The notes: a model not told the origin generated them from the sequence alone. Shown: positions 17,552-27,024, counted from the stretch's first letter. The stretch is DNA of 64,000 nt from Dehalococcoidia bacterium (GCA_020853755.1 JADYYG010000030.1:1-64000); one strand, 5' to 3'. Translations and numbers: made by a program.

Positions 17552-18073
17552 ATGCTGGCCAAGATCTCTGTTGCAGAAGCCGCGAAGCACGCCGCCGAAG
17601 CGCCCGACCAGGCGCGCATCGAACTGGTCGGGCCATTCGTCGAAGCGGCAGCCCGGGTCATCAGCCAGGAGTGCGGCGAGGCGGTCACGCGCGGCCAACT
17701 CCACCGTGTTCGCTCCCCCCAGACCAATAACGACATCTCGGCGCTCATCGCGATCACCGGCGGGGTCGCGGGCCTCGTTATCTACTCGCTCTCCGGCGAA
17801 ACCGCGCTCGGCTTTGCATCCCGGATGATAGGCGAACCGGTGACCGAACTGGACGCACTTGCGCAGAGTGCCATCGCAGAACTGGCCAACATGATCACGG
17901 GCCAGGCTGGCATCGCCCTCGAACGGAACGGCTTCCCGAGCGATATGTCACCACCCGTCCTCCTCATCGGGAAGGGCACCTCGATCGCGACCCTGAACCT
18001 CACGCGGCTTGTCGTACCGCTCGTCGTCTCGTTCGGCCAGTTCACCATCGACATCGCAATCAAGGAAGTCTGA
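17552..18073 (+). CDS. cheX: CheX-like CheY-P phosphatase
   Basis: CheX-family protein of 173 residues, expected to remove phosphate from CheY-P. The single active-site helix is clear in AQSAIAELANMITGQAGIALE near residue 110, where the conserved Glu and Asn are three apart as the family requires. The ATG at 17552 is preferred to a TTG one codon earlier because GGGAGG lies five bases upstream. Together with the single-site CheC, the locus has two phosphatases of this superfamily. Confidence 0.88.
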   Translation: MLAKISVAEAAKHAAEAPDQARIELVGPFVEAAARVISQECGEAVTRGQLHRVRSPQTNNDISALIAITGGVAGLVIYSLSGETALGFASRMIGEPVTELDALAQSAIAELANMITGQAGIALERNGFPSDMSPPVLLIGKGTSIATLNLTRLVVPLVVSFGQFTIDIAIKEV

Positions 18074-18182
18074 CGCGCTGATTGGTTCGCCGCTCGCACC
18101 AGGCAAGGTGGATGCCGGGTGCGCTGTTGCATGTCTGTCCACAACCGAGGAGCTATCACGGAGGAGGCGCAAATCCTAATCG

Positions 18183-18201
18183 TTCGTTCCAGGAAAACGA
18201 A
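18183..18201 (+). repeat. inverted repeat upstream of mcp
   Basis: TTCGTT and AACGAA form six-base arms around a seven-base loop, about 110 bases before the receptor start. It is the only symmetry I could see in the 235-base gap between cheX and mcp. It could be a weak operator or chance. Confidence 0.25.
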
Positions 18202-18308
18202 GCGCAACTAATGATCCTGCCGCGCACGCTGAGGGTATTGCCGGATATGCCACCGCAACGGGTGTCTCGACGATCCCTCAAGAAGGACAACCAGGAGTAC
18301 CTCCAACG

Positions 18309-20309
18309 ATGAAGATCAAGCAGACCACCCTGAGCCTCGCCGGTGCGGCACTTTTCCTCCTTGCTGCATTAGGGCTGGGCGTCAGCGTCTATTACGCCAA
18401 CAGCGCAATTGGCAAGGAACGATCCGCCCGGGAAGAACGGGCTGAGTTCACGGCCCTGTCCATCGAACTGAACAACGCATCTGACTTCCTCACCAACAAG
18501 GCCCGCCAGTACGCCGTCACCGAGGACAAGCAGTACCTCGATGAGTACTGGAACGAGATCAATATCACGAAGACGCGTGACAAGGTGGTCGCTCGCCTCG
18601 ACGAGTTGGGCGCCACGGACCAGGAACTGGGCCTGATTGAGGCCGCGAAGAAGAACTCCGACTCGCTCGTCGCCACCGAGTCCCGCTCGATGCGCCTCGT
18701 CCTCGAAGCGACGGGCGTGGCCGAAGCGCAGATGCCGCCGGCCATCGCCGCCTTCAAGCTCTCTCCCGACGACCAGAAGCTGGACAAGACGGCGAAACTG
18801 GCGACCGCGCGGGTCATCATGTTCGACGACAAGTACGAGGGCGCGAAGGTCGACATCGCCCGGCCAACCCAGGAGTTCGAGAAGCTCCTCGAGACGCGTA
18901 CGACCGGGGACGTGGATGCCGCCCGCAGCTCGACCAGGACTGCCATCATGGCGCTTGTGCTGCTCGCCTTCGCCGTGCCGGCGATTGCTTTCGCCGTCCT
19001 CTGGACCTTCCACGTCAAGGTGAGCCGCCCGGTGACCAGCTACACCAACCGGCTCGCGGCCCGCGGCAACGCCACCGACGAGTTCGCCCTCGAGCCCGCC
19101 GGGACGGTCGAACTGCAGCAACTTGCGGGCGCTTTCAACGGCCTCATGGCCGACAACCGCACCCAGGCGACAGAGAATGCGCGCCTGATGGCCGACATGT
19201 CGCAGCTCGTGGCAAGCATTGCTGAAGACGCGCGCAGCGTTGCCAGCGTCTCCGAGATGCTCTCCGACTCCTCGAACCAGATGGCATCGGCAACGGGGCA
19301 GATCGCGGACGCGATCAACGAAGTGACCCGCTCGGCGACCACCCTGGCCGCGCTCTCGCAGGGTTCCGCCCGGGATGTCGAGCAACTCGCGTCTGCGTCG
19401 GTGGAGATGTCCGCCTCGGCTTCTTCGTCCGCCACAGCCGCCGATGAAGCCCGGCTGGAAGCCTCGAATATCGGATCCCAGATCCAGGACGTCGCCCGCA
19501 GCTCCACGCAGCTTGCCGCAGTCGCCGAGGAATCGCGTGATGCCGCGCTCCGCGGTCAGCAGGCGGTTGTCCAGGCCGTGAACGCGATGGAGTCCATCGC
19601 TGAGGCCGTGGGCCGGGCCAGCGGCACGGTTGACCAGCTGGGCCAGTACGGCCAGCAGATCGGCGACATCGTGAAGGCCATCGACGAGATTGCCGCCCAG
19701 ACCAACCTGCTGGCACTGAATGCCGCAATCGAGGCCGCCCGCGCCGGCGAACAGGGTAGGGGTTTCGCGGTCGTGGCCGAGAACGTCCGCAGCCTTGCTG
19801 AACGCTCCAGTGACTCGACCAAGGAGATCGCAGGACTGATCGCCCGGGTCCAGGCTTCCACCACTGAAGCCGTCGAAGTGATGGCTGCCGGCGTCAAAGA
19901 CGTCGATGCTGGACGCACGATTACAGCCGAGGCGGGCGCGGCACTCGAAAGCATCATCGCCTCGGTCCAGCAGTCTTCGCAGCAGATGCAGCGGATTGCA
20001 GGCGAAGTGGGACGGCTGGCAGAGGGCGCCGACCGCATCGTCGCCAGCGCGGAACTCATCGCCACCCACGCCGCCGAGTCGGCGAGCGGAGCATCCCAGA
20101 TGGCCAACAGCACCGGCCGCGTGACCGACGCCATCATGCAGGTATCCGCGACGAGCGAGCAGACCAGCGCCTCCGCCGAAGAAGTCTCGGCTTCGACCGA
20201 GGAACTCAGCGCTCAGTCCGAAGAACTGGCCGCGACGGCGAGCCAGATGAAGCGGCTGGCGGAGTCGCTCCAGGGCGCCATCGTCACCTTCGAGGGAAAG
20301 CGAGCGTAA
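18309..20309 (+). CDS. methyl-accepting chemotaxis protein
   Basis: Membrane chemoreceptor of 666 residues. A first membrane helix at about 10-32 is followed by an extracytoplasmic helical sensor of about 175 residues, a second helix near 212-235, a HAMP segment starting at FHVKVSRPV, and a long signalling coiled coil. The signalling tip is intact: [20 protein letters not shown] and [14 protein letters not shown] near residues 457-500. The methylation helices are rich in Glu, Ala and Ser. There is no CheR-tethering pentapeptide at the C-terminus. The sensor has no recognised ligand pocket. It sits at the end of the fliM arm after a 235-base gap, so it may have its own promoter. A strong hairpin follows. 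Confidence 0.95.
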   Translation: MKIKQTTLSLAGAALFLLAALGLGVSVYYANSAIGKERSAREERAEFTALSIELNNASDFLTNKARQYAVTEDKQYLDEYWNEINITKTRDKVVARLDELGATDQELGLIEAAKKNSDSLVATESRSMRLVLEATGVAEAQMPPAIAAFKLSPDDQKLDKTAKLATARVIMFDDKYEGAKVDIARPTQEFEKLLETRTTGDVDAARSSTRTAIMALVLLAFAVPAIAFAVLWTFHVKVSRPVTSYTNRLAARGNATDEFALEPAGTVELQQLAGAFNGLMADNRTQATENARLMADMSQLVASIAEDARSVASVSEMLSDSSNQMASATGQIADAINEVTRSATTLAALSQGSARDVEQLASASVEMSASASSSATAADEARLEASNIGSQIQDVARSSTQLAAVAEESRDAALRGQQAVVQAVNAMESIAEAVGRASGTVDQLGQYGQQIGDIVKAIDEIAAQTNLLALNAAIEAARAGEQGRGFAVVAENVRSLAERSSDSTKEIAGLIARVQASTTEAVEVMAAGVKDVDAGRTITAEAGAALESIIASVQQSSQQMQRIAGEVGRLAEGADRIVASAELIATHAAESASGASQMANSTGRVTDAIMQVSATSEQTSASAEEVSASTEELSAQSEELAATASQMKRLAESLQGAIVTFEGKRA

Positions 20310-20334
20310 CGCCGCCATCCCGCCACACCGTCTA

Positions 20335-20370
20335 CGCCGCCCCGGGGAGAGGACCCCCGGGGCGGCGTTC
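20335..20370 (+). terminator. intrinsic terminator after mcp
   Basis: A perfect 13-base-pair GC-rich stem (20335-20347 with 20355-20367) and a seven-base loop, followed by only a short T-containing tail (TTCT). It lies 26 bases after the receptor stop codon and closes the rightward chemotaxis arm. Confidence 0.75.
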
Positions 20371-20465
20371 TCACACGCTGAACACAGTCATCTGCCGTTG
20401 CCGGGGTTGCCCGTTCGCGATCGGCATTTCAGCCCAGAGCGCTGTACCGCTGCCGGGCGCCGCGC

Positions 20466-20471
20466 TAGCAT
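20466..20471 (+). promoter_or_regulatory. -10-like TAGCAT before the small membrane protein
   Basis: TAGCAT ends seven bases before the ATG at 20479. It sits directly after the mcp terminator, as a promoter for a separate small gene would. Confidence 0.3.
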
Positions 20472-20478
20472 GAGGCCA

Positions 20479-20727
20479 ATGACCGAACGCCAGACTCGCC
20501 GCGCCCGCCGCCGGGTAGCGCCCGCTTCCAGCCTCCCTCGCCCGATGACCGCGGAAGATGCGGCAGCTGGCCGCACTCAGGCGCGTGGAGCGGCCCCATC
20601 GCTTCATCACCGCACCCACCACGTGACCAGGGACTACAGCCATATCCACAAGGACCTGGTCACGGTCGCGGTTGTCGGCGTGGCAGTGATCGCCTTCATT
20701 GTCGGCATGTCGTTCGTCGTTTCCTGA
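20479..20727 (+). CDS. small basic tail-anchored membrane protein, unknown
   Basis: An 82-residue protein I do not recognise. The N-terminal half is strongly basic (RQTRRARRRV) and the C-terminus is one membrane helix, VTVAVVGVAVIAFIVGMSF, with almost nothing after it, so it should be tail-anchored with its basic part in the cytoplasm. ATG at 20479 is chosen from the spacing to a -10-like element; ATG at 20470 gives three more residues. It lies between the mcp terminator and a convergent gene. It could be a small regulator of a membrane complex; there is no evidence for a specific role. Confidence 0.5.
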   Translation: MTERQTRRARRRVAPASSLPRPMTAEDAAAGRTQARGAAPSLHHRTHHVTRDYSHIHKDLVTVAVVGVAVIAFIVGMSFVVS

Positions 20728-20774
20728 GCCGGACCAACCTGTCCCCGGGGGCGTTCCGGCGCCGTCGCTCCCCT

Positions 20775-21533
20775 TTACCTGAGGTTCTGGTAGGCGAAGT
20801 AGAGGCCTGCCGCTGCGGCCAGGATCGAACCAACGAAGAGTGTGCCACCCACGAAGAGCATCTGGATGCCGGTTGCGACGATGATCCCGCCCATCGCGCA
20901 CGCCACGATGACGGGTCCGCGTTTCCGGTTGACGGCCAACTCCATGATGCGCGTAAAGCCAAAGCCGAGACCCGCCCCAAGGATGAGCGAGACGAAGATA
21001 CCCCCGACGGCGATTCCGGGGACTGCTCGTGAGGCGAACCCCCAGATCAGCCCCATCGCCACCCCACCGATCACGCCCGCTGCGATGGCCCGGGCAAGGT
21101 ATTGCCCCGAAACGGTGTAGATCGGGCTCTTCGCCAACTGGGCGCAATCACGGCAACGTGCTCCGACCGGCGTCTGGATCAGGCACTTCGGGCAGATCGG
21201 CGTCTCGCAGCGGCTGCAGCGGAGCGCTGTCTCGACGTTCGGGTGCCGGGCGCAGGCCACAACGGTTGCCCCGCCCAGTCGCACTGGTGCAGGCTGATCC
21301 CTGGCCACGGTGAATCCGCGGCGGGCATCGTCGTACGCTGCCCGCCGGTCGCGATGGGAGAGCACTTCATAGGCCTGCTCGACGGATCGCCGGCGCTCAC
21401 GCACAGCAGGATCCGGGTCGCTGCCGTACTTCTTCATCAGCCCGCGGTACGCCGCTTCGACAACCTCGGGACTCGCCGACGGCGCGACCTCGAGTGCCTC
21501 GTAGTAGTCGACGGTAGGATCTGGTGCGCTCAT
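20775..21533 (-). CDS. J-domain-like membrane protein with zinc-ribbon, HPD motif missing
   Basis: A 252-residue protein with three parts. Residues 8-70 look like a J domain (DYYEALEVAPSASPEVVEAAY, then QAYEVLSHRDRRAAYD), but the loop that should read HPD has YGSDPDP instead, so it lacks the histidine needed to stimulate Hsp70 ATPase. Residues 90-140 hold a B-box-like zinc segment, CARHPNVETALRCSRCETPI followed by CPKC and CRDC. About four membrane helices fill the C-terminal half. It probably sits in the membrane with the J-like and zinc parts in the cytoplasm. It follows fabZ by about 50 bases and may belong to that operon or use a TAGGAT element just upstream. Confidence 0.75.
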   Translation of the reverse strand: MSAPDPTVDYYEALEVAPSASPEVVEAAYRGLMKKYGSDPDPAVRERRRSVEQAYEVLSHRDRRAAYDDARRGFTVARDQPAPVRLGGATVVACARHPNVETALRCSRCETPICPKCLIQTPVGARCRDCAQLAKSPIYTVSGQYLARAIAAGVIGGVAMGLIWGFASRAVPGIAVGGIFVSLILGAGLGFGFTRIMELAVNRKRGPVIVACAMGGIIVATGIQMLFVGGTLFVGSILAAAAGLYFAYQNLR

Positions 21534-21584
21534 CGTGCCTTTACCATCCTACCGGGCAGGCGGTAAAGGCACAGGGATTCGCTG

Positions 21585-22016
21585 TCAGGGCAGGTCGACG
21601 AGGGCGAACATAATGGTGCCCTCGGCAGCGACTTTTCCATCAACGGTGGCCTTCACGTGCCCCTTGCCGACCGGCCCCCGCAGTTTCTCGAGGGTGAACT
21701 CCATCACCAGTTGATCCCCGGGGACAACCGGCTTGCGGAAGCGCATGTCCTCGATGCCGCCAAACATCGGCGTCTTTCCGCCCGCGCCGCCATCGCGAAG
21801 GAGGGTGACGGCGGCGACCTGGGCCATCGCCTCGACGATGAGGACGCCCGGCATGACCCGGTTCCCCGGGAAGTGGCCTTCGAAGAACCACTCGTTCGCA
21901 GTGACATTTTTGATGCCCACGCCGCGCTTGCCGTCCTCAATCTCGAGCATGCGGTCGACGAGGAGGAACGGGTAGCGGTGCGGGATGATCTTTTCGATGT
22001 CGCCGATTTCGAGCAT
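21585..22016 (-). CDS. fabZ: 3-hydroxyacyl-ACP dehydratase FabZ
   Basis: Dehydrates 3-hydroxyacyl-ACP in type II fatty acid synthesis. It is 143 residues and has the hot-dog fold motifs: [17 protein letters not shown] near residue 9 and [20 protein letters not shown] near 50, which hold the catalytic His and Glu. The start at 22016 overlaps the previous stop as TGATG, so it is coupled to the PHP gene; the longer frame upstream is not family-like. It ends the core of the rny operon. Confidence 0.94.
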   Translation of the reverse strand: MLEIGDIEKIIPHRYPFLLVDRMLEIEDGKRGVGIKNVTANEWFFEGHFPGNRVMPGVLIVEAMAQVAAVTLLRDGGAGGKTPMFGGIEDMRFRKPVVPGDQLVMEFTLEKLRGPVGKGHVKATVDGKVAAEGTIMFALVDLP

Positions 22017-22873
22017 CACGGGGCCTTCTTTCCGCTGTCTGCGCAATTCTCTTCGATGAAGCGGAGGAACGCGGTGACATGGCTGTCCTCGAACGGAATG
22101 TCGCCGATCTCACGGTCGTCCGGGTTCCCCAGGCCGTGGTAGTCGCTCCCGCCGGAGCGTGCCAGCCCGTGCTTCGCCGCGAGTTTCTCGTGGTAGGCGA
22201 CCGTCTCGGGCGAGTAGTTCTTGTAGTAGGTCTCGATCCCGTCGGCGCCCGCGGCGACGAGTTGCTTCACCGGCTCCGCGTAGTCTTCGCCCATGTATAC
22301 GGCGTGAGCGATGAAGACGACGCCGCCATGGCGATGGATCAGGTCAATCGAGTCGGCGGGATCCAGGCGTTCACGGTTCACATCGGCGGGTTTTCCGTTT
22401 CCGAGCCAGAGGTCGAAGGCCTCCTGGACGCTGCGGACGTAGCCCTGCTCGACGAGCGCGCGGGCGACGTGCGGCCGACCGACCGAGGCTTCACCGGCTA
22501 TCTCCAGCACCCTGGCCTCGGTTATAGGCATGCCGTGATCGCCCAGGATGCGGATGATGGCCCGAAGCCGTTCCTTGCGACCCTCACGCATCGACCGCAT
22601 GAACTCCTGCAGTTCTCGTGCGGACGCGTCGAACCCGAAGGCGAGGAGGTGGGCGTCCACCTTCCCCACGTCCGTCGAAATCTCCATCCCGGGGATGAGC
22701 CGCAGGCCCAGCCTGTCCGCAGCACGCCGCGCTTCGGCGAGGCCGTCGGTCGTGTCGTGGTCCGTCAGCGAGAGGACCCGCACGCCGTTCTTCGCAGCCG
22801 TTTCCATTACCCAGGTAGGCGAATGCACACCGTCGGAGGCTGTACTGTGGAGGTGGAAGTCGCCGGTCGCCAT
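22016..22873 (-). CDS. PHP-domain phosphoesterase (YciV/RNase AM type)
   Basis: Metal-dependent phosphoesterase of 285 residues. Related enzymes act on 3',5'-nucleoside bisphosphates or trim RNA 5' ends. PHP motifs are in order: [15 protein letters not shown] at residues 5-19, [10 protein letters not shown] near 37, PGMEIST near 62, a histidine in FIAHAVYMG near 185, and GGSDYHGLG near 245. It is joined by TGATG overlaps to ymdB before it and fabZ after it. Its position behind RNase Y supports an RNA-turnover role, though that is inference. Confidence 0.85.
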   Translation of the reverse strand: MATGDFHLHSTASDGVHSPTWVMETAAKNGVRVLSLTDHDTTDGLAEARRAADRLGLRLIPGMEISTDVGKVDAHLLAFGFDASARELQEFMRSMREGRKERLRAIIRILGDHGMPITEARVLEIAGEASVGRPHVARALVEQGYVRSVQEAFDLWLGNGKPADVNRERLDPADSIDLIHRHGGVVFIAHAVYMGEDYAEPVKQLVAAGADGIETYYKNYSPETVAYHEKLAAKHGLARSGGSDYHGLGNPDDREIGDIPFEDSHVTAFLRFIEENCADSGKKAP

Positions 22874-23640
22874 CAGCAGACCACCCGGTCGCAGCGTTCG
22901 ATGCTGGTCGCGCGTTTTGTGCGGTCATCAGCTTCGATGAGCAGTCCGTTGAGGACGGCGGTCCCGTCGGCGGGCGGGAGCCTCGTTGGCAACTGGGTGC
23001 GGAAGCGGGCGATTACCGACTGGATGTCATCGCCGATGACCGAGTCGCGCGCGCCGCACATGCCGGCGTCGCTGCAATAGGCCGTGCCGTGGTTGAGCAG
23101 CCGGTGGTCGGCTGTGGGCACGTGCGTGTGTGTCCCGAAAAGCGCCGTGACACGCCCGTCCAGGTACCAGCCGAGCGCCTGTTTCTCGCTTGTCGCTTCG
23201 GCATGGAGGTCAACGAGGATAAAACGGTTCGGGTTGATGGTGGCGAGGGCTTCGTCCGCTGCCCTGAAAGGATCGTCATAATCCGAACCCATGAAGACAC
23301 GCCCAATCAGGTTGAGGACCACGAGGTCGCCGGCTTCGGCGATGCCCCGGCCTGGCGCCCCCGGCGGGTAGTTGATGGGGCGTGTGATGCCGGAGGTCGA
23401 CTCGAGATAGGGGTACAGGTCCCGGGACTGGAACGTATGGTTTCCGCCCGTAAGGATGTCGATACCGCAGTCGAACAGTTCGTCTGCGTGGCGGGGGATG
23501 AGCCCGCGGCCATTCGTGCAGTTCTCCGCATTGGCCACGACATAATCGAGACGAAGTTCCCGGCGAAGTTCGGGGACCGTCCGCACGACCGCCTCGCGAC
23601 CGCATGAGCCGACGATGTCACCGAGAAAGAGGAGGCGCAT
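22873..23640 (-). CDS. ymdB: YmdB-family metallophosphodiesterase (TIGR00282)
   Basis: A 255-residue dinuclear-metal phosphodiesterase. Known Bacillus YmdB hydrolyses cyclic nucleotides and affects biofilm and motility decisions. Metal-binding motifs are FLGDIVGSCGR at the N-terminus, NAENCTNGRG near 38, TGGNHTFQ near 66, VDLHAEATSEK near 148 and FGTHTHVPTAD near 170. It begins two bases after the rny stop and overlaps the PHP gene, repeating the well-known rny-ymdB pairing of Firmicutes, Thermotogae and Chloroflexota. Confidence 0.92.
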   Translation of the reverse strand: MRLLFLGDIVGSCGREAVVRTVPELRRELRLDYVVANAENCTNGRGLIPRHADELFDCGIDILTGGNHTFQSRDLYPYLESTSGITRPINYPPGAPGRGIAEAGDLVVLNLIGRVFMGSDYDDPFRAADEALATINPNRFILVDLHAEATSEKQALGWYLDGRVTALFGTHTHVPTADHRLLNHGTAYCSDAGMCGARDSVIGDDIQSVIARFRTQLPTRLPPADGTAVLNGLLIEADDRTKRATSIERCDRVVC

Positions 23641-23642
23641 GG

Positions 23643-25172
23643 CTAGCGAGCGTACTCGGTTGCCCGGGTTTCGCGAACCACGGTCACCTTGATCTGGCCG
23701 GGGTATTCCATCGTCTCTTCGATCTGCTGGCTGACATCACGGGCAATGCGCATCGCCTCGAGGTCATCGATCTGCTCCGGCTTCACAATGATGCGCACTT
23801 CGCGGCCGGCCTGGATGGCGAACGCGCTCTCCACGCCCTTATGGCCCTTCGCGATGTTCTCGAGCGTCTCGAGTCGCTTGATATACGCCTCGAGTGATTC
23901 ACGCCGCGCGCCCGGCCTTCCCCCCGAGATGGCGTCGGCCATCATGACGATGACCGCCTCGACAGTCCGTGGCTCCACCTCTTCGTGGTGCGCTTCGATG
24001 CAGTGGGCAATCGCGTCCTTCACCTTGAACCGCCGGGCGATATCGGCGCCGATGATGGCGTGAGTGCCCTCCACTTCGTGGTCTACAGCCTTGCCCAGGT
24101 CGTGGAGGAAGCCGCCTGCGCGCGCAACGTCGACGTCGGCGCCGATTTCGCGCGCGATCATCGCGGCGATGTGGCCGGTTTCGATGCAATGGCGCATCAC
24201 GTTCTGGCCGTAGCTGGTTCGATACCGCAGCCGGCCGAATACCTTTAGGACTTCCGGATGGAGGTTAAGGACGCCGGCTTCGACGGCGGCTGCGTCCGCT
24301 GCGTCCTGCATCGTCGCTTCGACATCGCGGCGAGCCTTGTTCACGGCTTCCTCGATCCGGGTGGGATGGATGCGGCCGTCGTGGACCAGGGTGGAAAGCG
24401 CCTGCCGGGCGATCTCTCGCCGGACGGGGTCGAATGCGCTCACGGTCACTGCATCGGGCGTGTCGTCGATGATGAGGTCGACGCCCGTGGCCGCTTCGAT
24501 GGCACGGATGTTGCGACCTTCGCGGCCGATGATGCGGCCTTTCATGTCGTCACTCGGAATCTGGACGACGGAAACAGTGTTCTCCGCCGTAACTTCCGAC
24601 GTATACCGCTGGATTGCTGTCGCAAGGATCTTCCGGGCGCGGATGCCGGCAGTCGCTTCGACTTCCTTTTCCATCTCCCGGACTCGGCGGCTGCCCTCGT
24701 CGCGGACCTCTACCTCGATGGCGGTCAGGAGTTGGGCACGGGCCTCATCGACGGTGAGGTTGCTCACGCGCTCGAGTTCGGTGGCCTGGCGTTGGCGGAT
24801 CTCTTCGGCTTCGGATCGAAGCGTCTCGATTGACGCCTCGCGGTCGCGAAGGCCCTGTTCGCGCCGTTCGAAGGACTCGACCTTTCGATCGAGGTTCTCT
24901 TCTTTCTGGGCGAGGCGCTGTTCGACGCGGGCAGCCTCGGCCCTCCGATCCTTCAGCTCTACCTCAAGCTGATTGCGGAGCGAGAGTTGTTCGTCTTTGG
25001 CTGCCAGGAGCAGCTCTTTCTGACGTGTTTCGGCCTCGGCGAGGAGCCGGCTGGCCTGCTCCTCCGCCTGCTGAAGGGAAGTCCCATCGGAACGCCGGCG
25101 GGCTATGAAGCCCACTGCCGCCCCGATCAACAAGCATGCGAGGCCGACGATAACGATGAGTATCGCCGACAT
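23643..25172 (-). CDS. rny: ribonuclease Y
   Basis: Membrane-anchored endoribonuclease that starts mRNA decay. The 509 residues divide into an N-terminal membrane helix (ILIVIVGLACLLIGAAVGFI), a long charged coiled coil to about 195, a KH domain (MKGRIIGREGRNIRAIEAAT near 210-270) and an HD domain with the catalytic HDLGKAVDHEVEGTH near 355. GGAG lies seven bases before the ATG. A good promoter is found about 80 bases upstream, so rny leads the leftward operon with ymdB, a PHP enzyme and fabZ. Confidence 0.96.
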   Translation of the reverse strand: MSAILIVIVGLACLLIGAAVGFIARRRSDGTSLQQAEEQASRLLAEAETRQKELLLAAKDEQLSLRNQLEVELKDRRAEAARVEQRLAQKEENLDRKVESFERREQGLRDREASIETLRSEAEEIRQRQATELERVSNLTVDEARAQLLTAIEVEVRDEGSRRVREMEKEVEATAGIRARKILATAIQRYTSEVTAENTVSVVQIPSDDMKGRIIGREGRNIRAIEAATGVDLIIDDTPDAVTVSAFDPVRREIARQALSTLVHDGRIHPTRIEEAVNKARRDVEATMQDAADAAAVEAGVLNLHPEVLKVFGRLRYRTSYGQNVMRHCIETGHIAAMIAREIGADVDVARAGGFLHDLGKAVDHEVEGTHAIIGADIARRFKVKDAIAHCIEAHHEEVEPRTVEAVIVMMADAISGGRPGARRESLEAYIKRLETLENIAKGHKGVESAFAIQAGREVRIIVKPEQIDDLEAMRIARDVSQQIEETMEYPGQIKVTVVRETRATEYAR

Positions 25173-25251
25173 GGATTTTCTCCGAAGGTGTCAAGAAGGA
25201 TGCCACGTTTCACGCACCGTTGGGCACGAATGCACCGTGTATGACCCCGAA

Positions 25252-25281
25252 ATCCTACCCCCGGGGCTTGACAGGCGTCAA
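25252..25281 (-). promoter_or_regulatory. sigma-70-type promoter for the rny operon
   Basis: On the minus strand TTGACG (25281-25276) and TAGGAT (25257-25252) are separated by 18 bases. It is the best two-part promoter I saw in the window. Transcription would start near 25245, leaving a leader of about 70 bases before rny. Confidence 0.65.
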
Positions 25282-25295
25282 AGCATTTCGAAGCG

Positions 25296-25937
25296 CTAAA
25301 GCAGGCGCCCCTGCTGCCCTTCGCCGCGCCCGGGCGCCGGGAGGTGGAGATTGAACGCCTGCCCGGCCACCTTCACCAGCGCAGTTACCGCGACCCCAAG
25401 CAGGGCTGCGCCGCCGACTGACACCGGCTCGGCAATCCAAATAGCGATCGCGCCCAGGGCAGCTGCCGACGCGTTAACTTCGGACTTCAGGACGAGCGGC
25501 ACGCGGTCGGCCAGAAGGTCGCGGACGACGCCGCCGCCCGTGGCCGTGAGGATGGCGAGAAGGATGCCTGCCGGCAGCGCGAGGTCCGCACGGAGCGCGG
25601 CCAGCGTCCCCGCTGCGGCGAATGCGCCCAGCCCGGCGGCCTCGGCAACGTCCAGGACGAGGCGGGGCACTTTCCGCCGTCGCCATACGAGCCAGATGCC
25701 GATGATTGACCCGGCGACGCCCCACAACAGGTAGTCGGGCTTATCGAGGACCAGGGGCAAGCGGCCGATGGCCACGTCGCGAAGCAAACCTCCTCCGGTC
25801 GCCGTAACCACGCCCATCACGAGCAGCCCGAAAACGTCGAGCTTGCGCCGGTAGCCCACTTCGACGCCGGAGAGGGCGAATGCGACGAGGCCGCCGCGGT
25901 CAAGAATCCCGATCAATTCGGTGATGGTCAGGTGCAC
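25296..25937 (-). CDS. TRIC-family (UPF0126) cation channel-like membrane protein
   Basis: A 213-residue membrane protein with about seven helices. It is built of two similar halves, each with the family glycine motif: TATGGGLLRDVAIGRLPLVL near residue 45 and TATGGGVVRDLLADRVPLVL near 130. Bacterial TRIC proteins form trimeric channels that pass monovalent cations; the physiological role in bacteria is uncertain. It stands upstream of the rny promoter in the same direction and appears to be a single gene. Confidence 0.85.
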   Translation of the reverse strand: MHLTITELIGILDRGGLVAFALSGVEVGYRRKLDVFGLLVMGVVTATGGGLLRDVAIGRLPLVLDKPDYLLWGVAGSIIGIWLVWRRRKVPRLVLDVAEAAGLGAFAAAGTLAALRADLALPAGILLAILTATGGGVVRDLLADRVPLVLKSEVNASAAALGAIAIWIAEPVSVGGAALLGVAVTALVKVAGQAFNLHLPAPGRGEGQQGRLL

Positions 25938-25975
25938 ACGCGAACTTTACGGCGGGGCGCTTACTTGGGACACGC

Positions 25976-26992
25976 TCAATTGGCGGAGTGTTCCGCAGTC
26001 ACCTTGCCGCCGCGGTCACCGTGCAGTTTCGAGAAGTCGATCCGGGTTGCCGGGATCTGTCCCATCGCACCGGAGTGGTAATCACGGATGGCCTGATGGA
26101 TTTCGTCCCGCGTGTTCATGACGAACGGGCCGTGGAAGACGATCGGTTCGCGGATCGGCTTGCCGCCGAGCAGGAGCACTTCGAGGTTCGGAGTGAGGCT
26201 GGCCTGGACGCTGCTCGCTTCGAGCGCCAGTGCTTCGCCATTGTCAAAGATGGCGAGTTGTCCCTCGCGGATCGGGCGGCGCTCCGGACCGGCGAAGCCC
26301 TCGCCGGAGAGTACGTAGGCCATTGCATTGAAGTCGCGCCGCCACGGTGTTTCGAGCCGGGCGCCGGGGCTCACGGTCGCGTGCGCGTAGGCGATCGGCG
26401 TCCAGGTTGCGCCGGGGCCTTCTTCCCCTGCCAGTTCGCCGGCGATCAGGCGCACGAGGGTGCCGCCGTCATGGCTGGCGAGTAGCTTCACGGCTTTGCT
26501 GGAGATGTCCTGGTATCGCGGCGGTGTCCACTTCTGCGCGGCTGGCAGGTTCACCCAGAGTTGCACGCCGTGAAAGAGCCCACCCTTCTGAACGAGCCAC
26601 TCGGGCGGCACTTCATCGTGGAGGATGCCCGCGCCCGCGGTCATCCACTGGGTCGCCCCATCGCTGATCAGCCCGCCTCCGCCAGTCGAGTCGTGGTGTT
26701 CCATCGCACCGTCGATGATGTAAGTGACGGTCTCGAAGCCGCGGTGGGGGTGCCATGGCGCGCCCTTTGCCTCGCCCGGCTCGTACTCCACCGCGCCGAG
26801 GTGGTCGAGCAGCAGGAACGGGTCCGCGAGACCCATATCGATCCCGGGGAACGGCCGCCGGACCTGGAAGCCGGCGCCTTCGAGAAACGTCTGCGCGGTC
26901 ACCACGCCAACCACGCCGCGGAAGCGCGAATCGGCATCTGGGCGAGGGATGCGCGGGAGCGTCAGGATGTTTTCCGTGGTGGCAGCAGGCAT
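25976..26992 (-). CDS. pirin-family cupin protein
   Basis: Bicupin of the pirin family, 338 residues. Some members act as quercetin dioxygenases, others are redox-responsive cofactors. The metal-binding histidines are visible in PWHPHRGFETVTYIIDG near residue 78, and further His and Glu ligands in GAGILHDEVP near 120. GAGG sits eight bases before the ATG. The promoter at 27023-27052 is overlapped by a 20-base palindrome of MarR type, so expression is probably repressed until an oxidant or aromatic signal appears. Function in this organism is unknown. Confidence 0.88.
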   Translation of the reverse strand: MPAATTENILTLPRIPRPDADSRFRGVVGVVTAQTFLEGAGFQVRRPFPGIDMGLADPFLLLDHLGAVEYEPGEAKGAPWHPHRGFETVTYIIDGAMEHHDSTGGGGLISDGATQWMTAGAGILHDEVPPEWLVQKGGLFHGVQLWVNLPAAQKWTPPRYQDISSKAVKLLASHDGGTLVRLIAGELAGEEGPGATWTPIAYAHATVSPGARLETPWRRDFNAMAYVLSGEGFAGPERRPIREGQLAIFDNGEALALEASSVQASLTPNLEVLLLGGKPIREPIVFHGPFVMNTRDEIHQAIRDYHSGAMGQIPATRIDFSKLHGDRGGKVTAEHSAN

Positions 26993-27004
26993 GGCCAGAC
27001 CTCA

Positions 27005-27024
27005 ATAGTTGCTAATACAACTAT
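27005..27024 (-). promoter_or_regulatory. MarR-type operator palindrome upstream of pirin gene
   Basis: ATAGTTG, six bases, then CAACTAT: perfect seven-base arms in an AT-rich island of otherwise GC-rich DNA. It lies 13-32 bases upstream of the pirin start and touches the -10 element. The shape is that of MarR/OhrR-family operators. No MarR gene is in the window. Confidence 0.6.

Noticed and set aside
18082-18312. A 76-codon frame between cheX and mcp
   Set aside because: It has no ribosome site, an unusual composition and ends inside the mcp start; it looks like a chance frame in the upstream region.
9700-20400. The chemotaxis locus as a non-flagellar (type IV pilus or alternative) Che system
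   Set aside because: A full FliM with a CheY-binding peptide is part of the locus and no pilus-type gene is present, so a flagellar system is the simpler reading.
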